Assembly (NCBI GenBank): GCA_031761405.1
Contig: JASEVX010000008.1
Location: 74,754,014 to 74,818,013 of the forward strand
Source of the DNA: Serripes groenlandicus
Lineage: Eukaryota > Mollusca > Bivalvia > Cardiida > Cardiidae
Reading direction: 5' to 3'
Length of the DNA: 64,000 nt
Shown: one piece after another, positions 21,682-31,953 of the stretch
Layout of the letters: each line of letters opens with the position of its first letter
How positions within the stretch are numbered: position 1 is the stretch's first letter
Notes under the pieces: model-generated
The model's database searches: none
Told to the model about the DNA's origin: nothing
The model's input: only the letters and a program-made list of their open reading frames with translations
Program-made: the position numbers and the translations under genes

Positions 21682-21959
21682 GTTTACTCAGAGGAATGAA
21701 AAGTCAACTGAATCTGAGTTTCCCCCCTTTGCCACTTACAGAAAAAGCAACCTACAACATAGGACTGCAAACTTTAAAGTAAGGGAAATTTCTATGAATG
21801 ATTCAAGTTGAAAACATTGATGTGCAATTTCGCCTTTTGCCATAATGTATTCAAAAGTCCTTCTTCACTAAAACAATTAATATATACCAAATCTGCAGAA
21901 GAAGACAAATTTTAAATCTAGGCCAAAAAAAGAAATGATCTCTATAATGGAAAGAACAA

Positions 21960-22189
21960 TTAACCCTTTCCCTCATACAACAATTCTGCAGCAGACGACT
22001 TTAAACATATTTTGTCAAGAAATAGAAAATCTTTTTAATTGAATTGATAACCTATGACTAAAAGTGGAAAACATTGTGGCAAAAGGAGAAATTGCTTGTT
22101 TTGAGCAATTTCTTCTTTTGTCACTATGTTTTCAAAAAACTGTCTGCTGCAGAGGCGTCAGAAAGCATCTATATGAGGGAAAGGGTTAA
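21960..22189 (-). mobile_element. T1 MITE
   Basis: Complete copy with TTAA at both ends. The hairpin tip GCTTG/GAGC carries one mismatch. Confidence 0.9.
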
Positions 22190-22272
22190 TTATTATTAAA
22201 TATATAGCATTATTAGCAAATTTTTCGGCTTGCCACATATATTATTAGTTGCCTGCAATTTGTAAGAAAAGG

Positions 22273-22518
22273 TTAACAATTTCCCACATGTATACAACGA
22301 ATAAATCTGCAGCAGACGACTTTGAAAACATGTAGCCATCTAAAAAACTAAGGAAAAACTAAATGAGAATTACTAATAATTAATTATTGAAAAAGAGTTG
22401 AATATGGTTAAAGCAGAAATTGCTCGTTATAAACAGATGAGTCCTTTTGCCACGATGTTATCAATTAGTCATCTTCTACAGATACGTCAACACGCGACCG
22501 GGAGTGGTAAAGAGTTAA
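22273..22518. mobile_element. Diverged T1 MITE
   Basis: The left end TTTCCCACATGTATACAACG and right end ACCGGGAGTGGTAAAGAG-TTAA are old. The hairpin is largely decayed. Confidence 0.65.
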
Positions 22519-22734
22519 CCTTTTCCCTCATACGGCAATTCCGCAGCAGACGACTTTGAACATATTTTGTCAAAAGATAGAAAATCTCTATAATTGAATG
22601 GATAACCTATGACTAAAAGTGGAAAACATTGTGGCAAAAGGAGAAATTGCCAATTTCTTCTTTTGTCATTATGTTTTCGAAAAGCTGTCTGCTGCAGAGG
22701 CGTCAGAAAGCGTCTATATGAGGTAAAGAGTTAA
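22515..22734 (-). mobile_element. T1 MITE
   Basis: Shares TTAA with the preceding copy. The hairpin loop is deleted (GAGAAATTG/CCAATTTCTTC). From 22735 to 22975 there is only a weak T1 fragment (22870-22960). Confidence 0.9.
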
Positions 22735-22979
22735 AGGATGTTTTAACACTGAATAAAAACTGTGTATAATATTGATTTTGTGCCCAAAGACAAACAGGAT
22801 TGTAATCCAGTCTCATGTGGAATTCTCAAGTCGATCATTCTATAGTCAAGTGTAACCCTAGTCATGATTCAGAAGACATTTGAAAACAGTGTGGGAAAAG
22901 CAGAAAAAGCTCATACTTGTGGTGGATTTATAGATGGGGGGAAAGGTTTAAGAATGTTTAAGGCCGAATAAATGAATAT

Positions 22980-23750
22980 TGCTCATGGTGAGTTATTGTG
23001 ATGACCTTATGTCAAGAAATTCTTAAAATGACATCTGCTCCTAAACCACTGTATGGATTTTGACTAAACTTGGTATGAATGATCCTTGAGTGATCCTCTT
23101 TCAAATTCATTCAGAGAAATTACTTCCAGTCAAAACTCTGGCAACCAAAAGAAAAAAGTTTAACAAATATTCTTGTCTGAAACCAAAGGCCTAGAGCTAA
23201 GATAATTGGTGTGTATTATCTAGTGGTCCTCAACACAGAATCTTCAAATTATGCTCATGGGGTCAAAATTGGCATCACCCAGGGGGTCACCTGTTTTACA
23301 TAGAGATATATAGGGGAAAACTTTTGTTTAAACATATTCATTCAGTTTATATTTACAACATAACAGAACAACAATTAAGTAAGTTGAAAATCTTTTGGAT
23401 TGGAAAAAAACCCACCTTTGAATATCTTCTTGTCTGAAGCAGAAAGACATAGAGCTGTAACATATTTGGTGTGTAGCATTTTCTAGTGGTCCTCTACCAA
23501 GGTTGTTTAAATTATGCCCCTGGGGTCAAAGTTGGCCTCACCCCAGGGGAGCACCTGTTTTACATTGAGATATATAGGGTTAATCATCTTGTCTGAAACT
23601 AATAGGGGTAGAATTTAGTTATTTGGTGTGAAGCATTGTCGATCTAGTGGTCCTTTTCCAAGGTTGCTCAGATGGTGACTCTTTGGTTTAAAGTTGGCCC
23701 CAACCCCGGGGTATATCTGTTTGTATGTGTATTACATGGCTTTCAACAAT
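22980..23750 (+). mobile_element. Degenerate HINE-like element with ~250-bp internal repeats
   Basis: A decayed 5' end (GCTCATGGTGAGTTATTGTGATGACC) is followed by diverged repeats, each with a CTAGTGGTCCT...GGGGTCAAAGTTGGCC...ACCTGTTTTACAT pattern. The 3' hairpin is not recognisable. Confidence 0.6.
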
Positions 23751-23961
23751 CTTTTCAGTTATATCACAGTGTTTCCTTGGTAATTTGCCTGTATTACGGT
23801 CCATTTATCCTGTCACCAGTGAGTCGGTCGTAATGCTAACCCCTCAACATTGAGCTCCATGGAGGGAAAGCCATTACCACCATTGTCAAGTCCTTGGTAT
23901 GACCTGGGCTGGGAATAAACCTGCTGCCTCCTGCACCTTGGGTCAGACGCTCAACCCTACA

Positions 23962-24234
23962 CAGCCCGGCCGGGTAGCTCAATTGGTAGCGTATCTGACT
24001 CGTGATCTGGAGGTCACGGGTTCGATACCCGGTTGCGGCGACATTCTTTCGGGCGATTTTTCCATCGCCTCTCACCTCTGATCTATGTGAGAAAGTAAGT
24101 CAGTGGCTTCGAAAGAATGTTGTGTAAGTACTGGTGTAGGAAAGCCAGGAAAACATGGGTAGGTGCACTGACCGCCGTGATATGACCAAAGCTGTTGAAA
24201 GCGGCGTTAAACTCCAAACAAACAAACAAAAAAA
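23962..24234 (+). mobile_element. SINE-beta, full length
   Basis: The tRNA-like head has an A box (TAGCTCAATTGGTAG) and a B box (GGTTCGATACC). A body unique to beta follows (CATTCTTTCGGGCGAT, CCTCTGATCTATGTGAG), then the common 3' domain and (AAAC)n. The 12-bp target duplication CTCAACCCTACA lies at 23950-23961 and 24235-24246. Confidence 0.95.
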
Positions 24235-24246
24235 CTCAACCCTACA

Positions 24247-24555
24247 TGACAGAGGCAGATTTTTTATGTATTCAGAATTATTTTACCAAAAACAGTCAGT
24301 CATGCATACATACATCATTTTGTTCACTGCATTGTAAATAGTTACAGTATACATCCTTGAGTTTCCATGGCTTTGTGTATTATTTAGTGAGACTGGTTAA
24401 ACAAACATTTAAGAAGGTCCATTATCTGTCTATTATTATGGAATGCACTGGTCCAAATGATGTATTTATAATTCTGTGGTCAGGTAATTTTTACAATGAA
24501 TAAGGGTGGTAATTCATGCCCTAAAATCATTATACAACATCAAATCGCTACGTTG
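24247..24555. other. Unique sequence, no gene seen
   Basis: About 300 bp of AT-rich DNA with no repeat signature and no credible exon. Confidence 0.4.
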
Positions 24556-24556
24556 T

Positions 24557-25275
24557 GGGAGTCCATGGCCGAGTGGTTTCAGTATGGGACATATTGAAAC
24601 CTTGAATCCTGAACGTGATCCCCGCCTGCTCCTCATGGTTTGGTTGAGTACATGGCATATTTTCTGGCCTAGTAAACTTGTAAGCTTACCCAGGGCGGTC
24701 ATGGTGGAGTACAAGGCATATTTTTTGGCCTAGTATACTTGTTTGTTTACCCAGAGATCATGGTGGAATACAAGGTATTTTCTAGCCTAGTATACTTGTT
24801 TGTGTACTCAGAGATTATGGTGGAGTACAAGGCACATTTTCTAGCCTAGTCTACTTGTTTGTTTACCCAGAGATCATGGTGGAGTACAAGGCACATTTTC
24901 TGGCCTAGTATACTTGTTTGTTTACCCAGAGATCATGGCAGAGTACAAGGCATATTTTCTGGCCTAGTATTCTTGTTTTTTTACCCAGAGATCATGATGG
25001 AGTACAAGGCACATTTTCTGGCCTAGTATACTTGTTTGTTTACCCAGAGATCATGGTGGAGTACAAGGCACATTTTCTGGCCTAGTATACTTGTTTGTTT
25101 ACCCAGAGATCATGGTAGAGTACAAGGCATATTTTCTTGCCTAGTATTCTTGTTTGCTTACCCAGAGATCATGGTAGAGTACAAGGCATATTTTCTGGCC
25201 TAGTATTCTTGTTTGCTTACCCAGGGATCATGAATAAGAGAGCTCTTAATTGCCATGATATATCTGAAATAATTA
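24557..25275 (+). repeat. SINE-gamma whose body is a 59-bp minisatellite, ~10 copies
   Basis: The head is recognisable (GTCCATGGCCGAGTGGTTTCAGT, 24560-24582). The 59-bp segment from TTTACCCAGAGATCATGGTG through GAGTACAAGGCACATTTTC to TAGTATACTTGTTTG then repeats to 25222. The SINE 3' end follows (GATCATGAATAAGAGAG, then GATATATCTGAAATAATT). In ordinary SINE-gamma copies this segment is single. Confidence 0.9.
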
Positions 25276-25434
25276 AAAACTCCAATAACTCTTTTCCACA
25301 TACAGATGCTTTCTGACGCCTTTACAGCAGATACAGCTTGCAATTTCTCCTTTTGCCACAAGCTTTTCATCTTTATTCAATTATTATACTTTCATATACA
25401 GAGATTTTTCATATTTTTGCCAAGACGTTTTTAA

Positions 25435-26108
25435 AGCGACTGAACTCCAGATACCCAACTGTCGAAAAAAAATAAAATTTCCAATTTTAAGAAAATAAGT
25501 GTTATTTTTGTATTTGGGGCATTAAAATATGATAACTGACATATTACATACCCCTATAATCGGTTAGATTTTCTTGTTTTCGATACTTTTTCCATCGCAA
25601 ATTCTTCCCTGTCAGTAACGGGGTAAGTTTATAAATAGCTTTCGATGCTTTTAATCATCACGTGACTTGAAAAGTCGTCACGTGAATTAAAGAGTCGTCA
25701 TATGATCGATAGGACGCATGCGCATTAAATGAAACATTTTTATACCATGAAGGTTTTATGCAAAATCACGAGGAGCTCATGCAATCACAAACACATCTCT
25801 ATGATTACTGTCGTTCGACTCCGCCAAATGTGTAAATTGTGTATAACTGTACACGCCTGTCAGAGTGAATCGTTATATAGTTATATCACGTGATCGTTGC
25901 AAGGTGCCCGTCTGAAGGATTCCGTGGTATTTTTAAATAGGAAACCCCTTCATCGGGACAATTGAAAACATCTCAAGTTCACTTTATTGATAAAAAACGA
26001 TACATTTTCTACCCTGGTTTTACTTGGATAACATAAAGAATAACATTTAGGGCGAATTCGATTTTTTTTTTTTTCTTTTTTTGTCGTGCCATCTGGATTT
26101 CAGTTGCT
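25435..26108. mobile_element. T4 element (AGCGACTGAA ends), duplication copy 1
   Basis: The left end AGCGACTGAACTCCAGAT pairs with the right end ATCTGGATTTCAGTTGCT. The left flank is TTAA; the right flank TTAT is the duplication junction. CACGTG lies at 25659, 25679 and 25887, and CATATG plus GCATGCGC near 25699-25720. No long frame. Confidence 0.75.
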
Positions 26109-26573
26109 TTATTGTTTATTTACCCAGAGATCATGGTAGAGTACAAGGCGTATTTTCTAGCCTAGTATTCTTGTTTGCTTACCCAGAGATCATGGTAGAG
26201 TACAAGGCATATTTTCTGGCCTAGTATTCTTGTTTGCTTACCCAGGGATCATGGTAGAGTACAAGGCATATTTTCTAGCCTAGTATTCTTGTTTGCTTAC
26301 CCAGGGATCATGGTAGAGTACAAGGCATATTTTCTAGCCTAGTATTCTTGTTTGCTTACCCAGGGATCATGAATAAGAGAGCTCTTAATTGCCATGATAT
26401 ATCTGAAATAATTAACAACTCCAATAACTCTTTTCCACATACAGATGCTTTCTGACGCCTTTACAGCAGATACAGCTTGCAATTTCTCCTTTTGCCACAA
26501 GCTTTTCATCTTTATTCAATTATTATACTTTCATATACAGAGATTTTTCATATTTTTGCCAAGATGTTTTTAA

Positions 26574-27091
26574 AGCGACTGAACTCCAGATACCCAACTA
26601 TCTTGTTTTCGATACTTTTTCCATCGCAAATTCTACCCTGTCAGTAACGGGGTATTAGTTTATAAATAGCTTTCGATGCTTTTAATCTCATTCATCACGT
26701 GACTTGAAAAGTCGTCACGTGAATTAAAGAGTCGTCACATGACCGATAGGACACATGCGCATTAAATGAAACATTTTTATACCATGAAGGTTTTATGCAA
26801 AATCACGAGGAGCTCATGCAATCACAAACACATCTCTATGATTACTGTCGTTCGACTCCGCCAAATGTGTAAATTGTGTATAACTGTACACGCCTGTCAG
26901 AGTGAATCGTTATATAGTTATATCACGTGATCGTTGCAAGGTGCCCGTCTGAAGGATTCCGTGGTATTTTTAAATAGGAAACCCCTTCATCGGGACAATT
27001 GAAAACGTCTCAAGTTCACTTTATTGATAAAAAACGATACATTTTCTACCCTGGTTTTACTTGGATAACATAAAGAATAACATTTAGGGCG

Positions 27092-27126
<35 letters not shown>

Positions 27127-27151
27127 TCGTGCCATCTGGATTTCAGTCGCT
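26574..27151. mobile_element. T4 element, duplication copy 2, with TTAA flanks
   Basis: TTAA lies at 26570-26573 and 27152-27155. The termini are AGCGACTGAACTCCAGAT and ATCTGGATTTCAGTCGCT. CACGTG boxes are kept at 26696, 26716 and 26924. It split an older T1 MITE, whose left part is 26424-26570 and right part 27154-27196 (TCTGCTGCAGG...GGGAACCGG-TTAA). Confidence 0.8.
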
Positions 27152-27219
27152 TTAAAGGCCTCTGCTGCAGGTATGGTGTATGTGGGAACCGGTTAAATAA
27201 CCAAAACTGTTTATTTCAG

Positions 27220-27444
27220 ATTAGGATGTAGCGTGACAGTCCTCTGGGATAGACTCCATCTTCGGTGTAGCATGTCTGAGTCTGGGGACTCGGATACCTT
27301 CAACCTAGGCCAGACAGAGAGAGACTCAGCTACCTACAACCTAGGACAGGCAGAGAGAGACTCCGCTACCTACAACCTAGGCCAGGCAGAGAGAGACTCG
27401 GCTACCTACGACCTAGGCCAGACAGAGAGAAAGCAATCACTCGC
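27220..27444 (+). CDS. Candidate internal coding exon with a 12-residue tandem repeat
   Basis: The exon is 225 nt, preceded by a pyrimidine-rich acceptor (tttatttcag, AG at 27218-27219) and followed by a consensus donor (GTAAGT at 27445-27450). The single open frame has split codons at both ends (1 nt in, 2 nt out), so the exon is symmetric and could be skipped or duplicated without a frameshift. After ~17 residues comes MSESGDSDTFN, then a 12-residue unit of the type LGQ(A/T)ERDSATY(N/D), present about 3.5 times as a 36-bp DNA repeat. Synonymous changes (TCA/TCC/TCG serine, GGC/GGA glycine) separate the units. It is richer in GC than its surroundings and matches no repeat family in the window. 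The peptide is hydrophilic and charged, without a recognised domain. If it is a first coding exon, the ATG at 27274 could be the start, with an ATG-TAG start-stop at 27226 upstream. The gene is unknown to me. Flanking exons are outside the window or too short to see. Confidence 0.55.
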
Positions 27445-27548
27445 GTAAGTTTGGTAAAATAGATAAACTATCAGAGGACTGGACTGGTCTTCCCAACTAT
27501 GTATCTCTTATGACTCCTCTTTAAATCCTGATCTTTTTTTATCATTAA

Positions 27549-28062
27549 AGGGACTGAACACCATAATGGTCCAAAATCTTTATATTTTATACTTATTCTA
27601 ATTAATCCAAAATATGTCTATATATATGTAACGGAATGTTGTAGAAGGTCGTACAAGTCTTGTTTTCCATTATTTCATAGGAAATAAGCAGTTAAAAAAC
27701 CGTCCGCTCCGTGTTTTCCCGTTTAAAAATACCGTGGAATTTCCTCCTGCTCATTTGGATTTGTGGATTCAATTTGGCATTCTCTAACATTATCGACTCA
27801 TTACATTCATATATGCGTGAGTGTAAGGAACAACAACTCTGGGAAGGAGATTGTCAATTTTTTTAGATTTACTGGGTTACTAACCCAGTAGATTTTACAA
27901 TGCAAAATAACGAAAAATCTCCGCAATATTAATAGTGTGCATATATTGTAGTACATCAGTCACCAACTCTCAATGCCTTACATGCAAAAACATCAAGGTA
28001 ATAGCAATTTTTAACAATTTTCTTTTTTTTTTCGCTTTTTTCTCATATGGGATTCAGTCCCT
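27549..28062. mobile_element. T4-related element (AGGGACTGAA ends)
   Basis: AGGGACTGAACACCAT and ATGGGATTCAGTCCCT termini between TTAA at 27545-27548 and 28063-28066. The interior is AT-rich with no frame. It lies 100 bp beyond the candidate exon. Confidence 0.75.
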
Positions 28063-28227
28063 TTAAGGACGAACTGGTCCGATACTGTTACCGATACCAA
28101 TACTGATACCAACGAAACGATACGGTCTTCACATCACTTCCTTTGTCATTATATTTTCAAAAAGCTGTTTGCTGAAGATATGAGGGAAAGGGTTATAGAT
28201 CCTGGATCTACCTCATATGATTTTTGT

Positions 28228-28543
28228 GTCACCTGCGTAGCATGGTAGGCACTTAGGGATTACTTTTTTTTTTGTCCGGCGTCTGTCTGTCGTCACACTT
28301 TTTCGTCACTACTTCAAATAACTTTTTTTCTCCTCAAAGGATTACATTGAAACTTCTGACAAATGTTATATCAATGTGTGTGATTGGTTCACAAAAGGGG
28401 GATAATTAAAATATTTTTTATATCAGAGTTATTGCCCCTTTTTTTTTTTCCAAAAATTAAAATATTCTGACAAGGCGACACATCCAATCTTCCTGAAAGA
28501 CAGCAGGTGACACACGTGCTCCGGGGAGCACTCCATTCTAGTT
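28228..28543 (+). mobile_element. HINE-like element, GTCACCTGCG family
   Basis: Opens GTCACCTGCGTAGC and has TTTGTCCGGCGTCTGTC. It closes CAGCAGGTGACAC, GTGCTCCGGGGAGCAC hairpin and CATTCTAGTTG. The flanking halves (AGATCCTGGATC..CATATGATTTTTGT and ATTGGAACAAATTGAG) are contiguous at 57090-57142, an empty site elsewhere in the window. Confidence 0.75.
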
Positions 28544-28562
28544 GATATTGGAACAAATTGAG

Positions 28563-28658
28563 CCTTGTTTTGGGCAATTTCTTCTTTTGTCACTATGTTT
28601 TCAAAAGACCGTCTGCTGCAGAGGCGTCAGAAAGCGTCTATATGAGGGAAAGGGTTAA
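28563..28658 (-). mobile_element. T1 MITE, right half only
   Basis: Begins in the hairpin (TTGTTTTGGGCAATTTCTTC) and ends GAGGGAAAGGG-TTAA. Another right-end fragment lies at 28135-28190. Confidence 0.8.
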
Positions 28659-28787
28659 ATTCACTGAACTAATATGAGGAGTCATTTCCCTCTGTTATTA
28701 TTTATGATGTCCACTGGATTGAGACAGACTTTGTCAATAAAATAAATTTCTCTCCCAGATGCAGTCCTCTCACACTAATGAAGCTCA

Positions 28788-28921
28788 GTTGCTTGGGAAG
28801 ATTGTTGTGTGGAGTACTGGTGTGAGAAAACCAGGAAATGCATGAGTAGGTGAACTGGCTGCCGTGATATAACTGAGAAATTGTTAAAAACAGCGTTAAA
28901 CCCCAATCAATCAATCAATCA
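28788..28921 (+). mobile_element. SINE-alpha, short form starting at TTGCTTGGG
   Basis: The target duplication is ACTAATGAAGCTCA (28774-28787) and ACTAATGAAGTTCA (28922-28935), one difference. It is headless at the same base as the other short forms, apart from one extra G. Confidence 0.9.
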
Positions 28922-28974
28922 ACTAATGAAGTTCAAATTTTATAAACAATGTTGTTATTTTCATCAGATATTTT

Positions 28975-29157
28975 TTAACCCTTACCAACATACAATAAAT
29001 CTGCGGCAGACAACTTTTAAAATGTCTACTTAAAAATAAGGGAAATATCTATAATTGTAGGTATATTGCTTGTTTTGAGCAATTTCTTATTTTGTTGTGT
29101 TTTCAAAAGTCGTCTTACACGTCAAATTGTGTCTATAGGTGGGTAAGGTTTTATTAA
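28975..29157 (-). mobile_element. Diverged T1 MITE
   Basis: Left end CCCTTACCAACATACAATAAATC. The right end GTCTATAGGTGGGTAAGG is old. It shares a TTAA with the next copy. Confidence 0.7.
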
Positions 29158-29354
29158 CCCTTTCCCTCATATAGACGCTTTCTGATGCCTCTGCAGCAGA
29201 CGGCCTTTTGAAAACATAGCAATTTCTCCTTTTGCCACAATGTTTTCCACTTTTAGTCATAGGTTATCCTTTCGATTATAGAGATTTTCTATTTTTTGAC
29301 AAAATATGTTCAAAGTTGTCTGCTGCAGAATTGTTGTATGTGGGAAAGGGTTAA
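29154..29354 (+). mobile_element. T1 MITE lacking the left hairpin arm
   Basis: AAAACATAGCAATTTCTCC shows that one arm of the central palindrome has been deleted. Both ends are intact. Confidence 0.9.
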
Positions 29355-29403
29355 TAGTCCAATGTCTTGAGACCCATAATGAATATCAAATTTCAGATTC
29401 TAT

Positions 29404-29619
29404 ATAGCCCTTTCCCTCATACGACAATTTTGCAGCAGACGACTTTAAACATATGAAAATCTCTTTAATTGGATGGATCACCTATGACTAAAATTGGAAA
29501 ACATTGTGACAAAAGGATAAATTGTTCGTTTTGAGCAATTTCTTTTTTTGTCACTATGTTTTCAAAAAGCTGTCTACTGCAGAGGCGTCAGAAATCGTCT
29601 ATATGAGCGAAAGGGTTAA
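29404..29619 (-). mobile_element. T1 MITE
   Basis: The left junction TATAG has lost TTAA; the right is AAAGGG-TTAA. Confidence 0.85.
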
Positions 29620-29701
29620 ATAAACATACCAAATTATTAGCCCAATGTTTTGAGACTGATTATGAATAACATCATGTGATATCAAATTTTAGATTCTATG
29701 T

Positions 29702-29999
29702 AAGCCTTTTCCCTCATAAGACAATTCTGCAGCAGACGACTTTGAACATATTTTGTCAAAACATAAAAAATCTCTATAATTGAATGGATAACCTACGACT
29801 AAGAGTGGAAAACATTGTGGCAAAAGGAGAAATTGCTCTTATTATAAACCTTTCCCACATGTAGACGCTTTCAGACGCCACTGCAGCAGACGGCTTTTGA
29901 AAACATTGTGATAAAAGAAGAAATTGCTCTAAACAAGCAATTTCTACTTTTGTCACCATGTTGTTTTCAACTCTATTTAATTATTGTACTTTCATTTAA
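29702..29999. mobile_element. Fusion of two T1 half-elements
   Basis: A '-' left half (29702-29838) stops in the hairpin. A '+' copy then starts at TTATAAACCTTTCCCACATGTAG and runs to ATTGTACTTTCATT at the next TTAA (29996). Confidence 0.75.
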
Positions 30000-30811
30000 C
30001 CCTTTCCCTCATATAGACGCTTTCTGACGCCTCTGCAGCAGACAGCTTTTTGAAAACATAGTGACAAAAGAAGAAATTGCACAAAACGTGCAATTTCTCC
30101 TTTTGACACAATGTTTTCCGCTTTTTAGCTTGCCTATTCGAAGAAATAGGGGAGCTTATGTTATCACCCCGGCGTCCGCTTTGGCGTTGGCGTTGGCGTC
30201 CGCGTTGCCAGCTTGGTCAAACCTTTGCGTGCAAGGCTTTTTCTCAGACACTGTGTATGCTGTTGCTTTGAAACTTCACCCACTTATTCAGGGTCATTAG
30301 GGGACCTTGTATGTCAAGTCCCATAACTCTGGAATGAATTTTGACTGAATTGTGCCCCTTTTTGGACTTAGAATTTTGGTCAAACCTTTGCGTGCAAGGC
30401 CTTTTCTCAGACACTGTGTATGCTGTTGCTTTGAAACTTCACACACTTATTCAGGGTCATTAGGGGACCTTGTATGTCAAGTCCCATAACTCTGGAATGG
30501 ATTTTGACTGAATTGTGCCCCTTTTTGGACTTAGAATTTTGGTCAAACCTTTGGGTGCAAGGCCTTTTCTCAGACACTGTGTATGCTGTTGCTTTGAAAC
30601 TTCACACACTTATTCGGGGTCATTATACCTAATGCTATAACTGTTCTGAAGTAGACCCTGATAGACGATGGCCCTGATAGGCGAGCTATATTGTCCTCCG
30701 ACAACTCTTGTTGTCACAGGTTATCCATTTAATTATGGAGATTTTCTATGTTTTGACAAAATATGTTCAAAGTCTTCTGCTGCAGAATTGTCGTATGAGG
30801 GGAAGGGTTAA
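29996..30811 (+). mobile_element. T1 MITE interrupted by a HINE-like element
   Basis: Left part 29996-30126 and right part 30712-30811 rejoin in register, as judged from intact copies (CTTTTT / GTCATAGG). Confidence 0.9.
30127..30711 (+). mobile_element. HINE-like element, AGCTTGCC family
   Basis: The 5' hairpin is AGCTTGCCTATTCGAAGAAATAGGGGAGCTT, followed by a GGCGTTGGCG tract. About three ~163-bp tandem units follow (GGTCAAACCTTTGCGTGCAAGGC...TTATTCAGGGTCATT). The 3' end is GATGGCCCTGATAGGCGAGC...AACTCTTG. It sits in a T-run target with no more than a base or two duplicated. Confidence 0.85.
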
Positions 30812-31012
30812 TAGTATCTGCTGGTGATGCGTTGGATAATACGATAGCAAGTGGAAAAGGGTTAACATTTTAAAGGAGGTATAAACATCTGTTCAGATTG
30901 TCAATTTCACCCTTTCCAACATACAACAAATTTGCAGCAGATAACTTTGGACATTTCTAGGCCTGAGAATCGGTAATCTCTGTAAATGAAAATATGATGA
31001 GCAGCTGGTTCT

Positions 31013-31065
31013 CTGTTTTCGAAAGTACTCAGGTGATCGATTTAGGACCATCTTTCACCTCTTGT
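31013..31065 (+). mobile_element. 3' end fragment of an AGCTCACC-family element
   Basis: ACTCAGGTGATCGATTTAGGACCATC...CACCTCTTG; only the 3' end survives. T1 stubs lie at 30833-30866 and 30905-31010. Confidence 0.6.
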
Positions 31066-31379
31066 TCAGAGCTCTTAATTGTGGTATTTGAATAAAACCA
31101 CAATAAATGATTATTGAAATGAAGATACTGTCAATCAGTTTGTCAACAAGTCAGCTGTCACCAAGGCTATTTGATCTTGTATCTGGCGGTCTCGGTTGAG
31201 TGCCTTTTGGGCAAGGAACAGTGTTTACCCCACAGATCTGGTTAATTAGTCCAGGAATATGTCTTGCTTGTTGCAGCCAAGGCTGTTTTGGCTCGACACT
31301 TTTCAAAGCAAATTAAGTACAGAAGAACTATCTTAGCCTAGTACAGTAGCACCTTTTCGTCGCCCAGTGATCATGCACT

Positions 31380-31609
31380 TTCTCAGTGTTTCCCAAATAC
31401 AACAAATCTGCAGTAGATGACTTTGAGACCATCAAGTAAAAAAAAAATGGAAAAATCTCTATGATAAAAGAGATTTTAATTGAGTTGAAAACACTGTGGA
31501 TAAAGGGGAAATTGTGCGTTATGAGCAATTTCTCCTTTTATCACAATGTTTTTAAAAATTCTTCTGCTGTAGAGGCATCAAAAGGCATCTACATATGGGA
31601 AAGGGGTTA
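31380..31609 (-). mobile_element. Diverged T1 MITE
   Basis: Ends TTTCCCAAATACAACAAATC and ACATATGGGAAAGGGG; the hairpin tip is GTGCGTTATGAGC. The 31080-31380 stretch before it is old sequence in which I see no gene. Confidence 0.7.
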
Positions 31610-31748
31610 CTGAAATACAGTTATGGGTACTGCGTCAATCGATGAATATTAAAATACATACTGTGAATTAGCCATGTGAAACAATGAGCCATGTTGCATA
31701 AAAAAAACATCCTTTTGAGTGTTGAAAATAATTTTGTATCATGGGAAA

Positions 31749-31915
31749 ACATTACTAATTGGTTAGTCATTGGACTTGTGTTCCAAAGGTCCCAGGTTCA
31801 ATTCCTGTGAGAGAGGGATCTAATTTTTGAACCTCCCTCACACACTCGGCACCAGTGACAAGCACTGGTTGAGTTTCAAGGACGCAGACATCAAAATTGA
31901 TTAATTGATAGAAGT
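31749..31915 (+). mobile_element. tRNA-headed SINE of a fourth type
   Basis: Head with ATTGGTTAGTCATTGGACTTG and B box AGGTTCAATTCC, followed by ~110 bp containing CTCACACACTCGGCACCAG. It does not share the alpha/beta/gamma 3' domain. Confidence 0.5.
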
Positions 31916-31953
31916 TGTAAGAAATTGTACACTTTCAATGTTAAATAAATAGG

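Larger units (their letters stand above)
24976..27153. repeat. Tandem segmental duplication, ~1.1-kb unit
   Basis: Copy 1 is about 24976-26114 and copy 2 26115-27153. Each holds 59-bp array units, the SINE-gamma 3' end, a T1 left half and a T4 element. Copy 1 contains ~110 bp (about 25461-25570) absent from copy 2. Copy 2 has a 32-T run (27094-27125) where copy 1 has a shorter, interrupted run. The junction is at ~26108-26116, where the T4 end meets an array unit. Confidence 0.9.
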
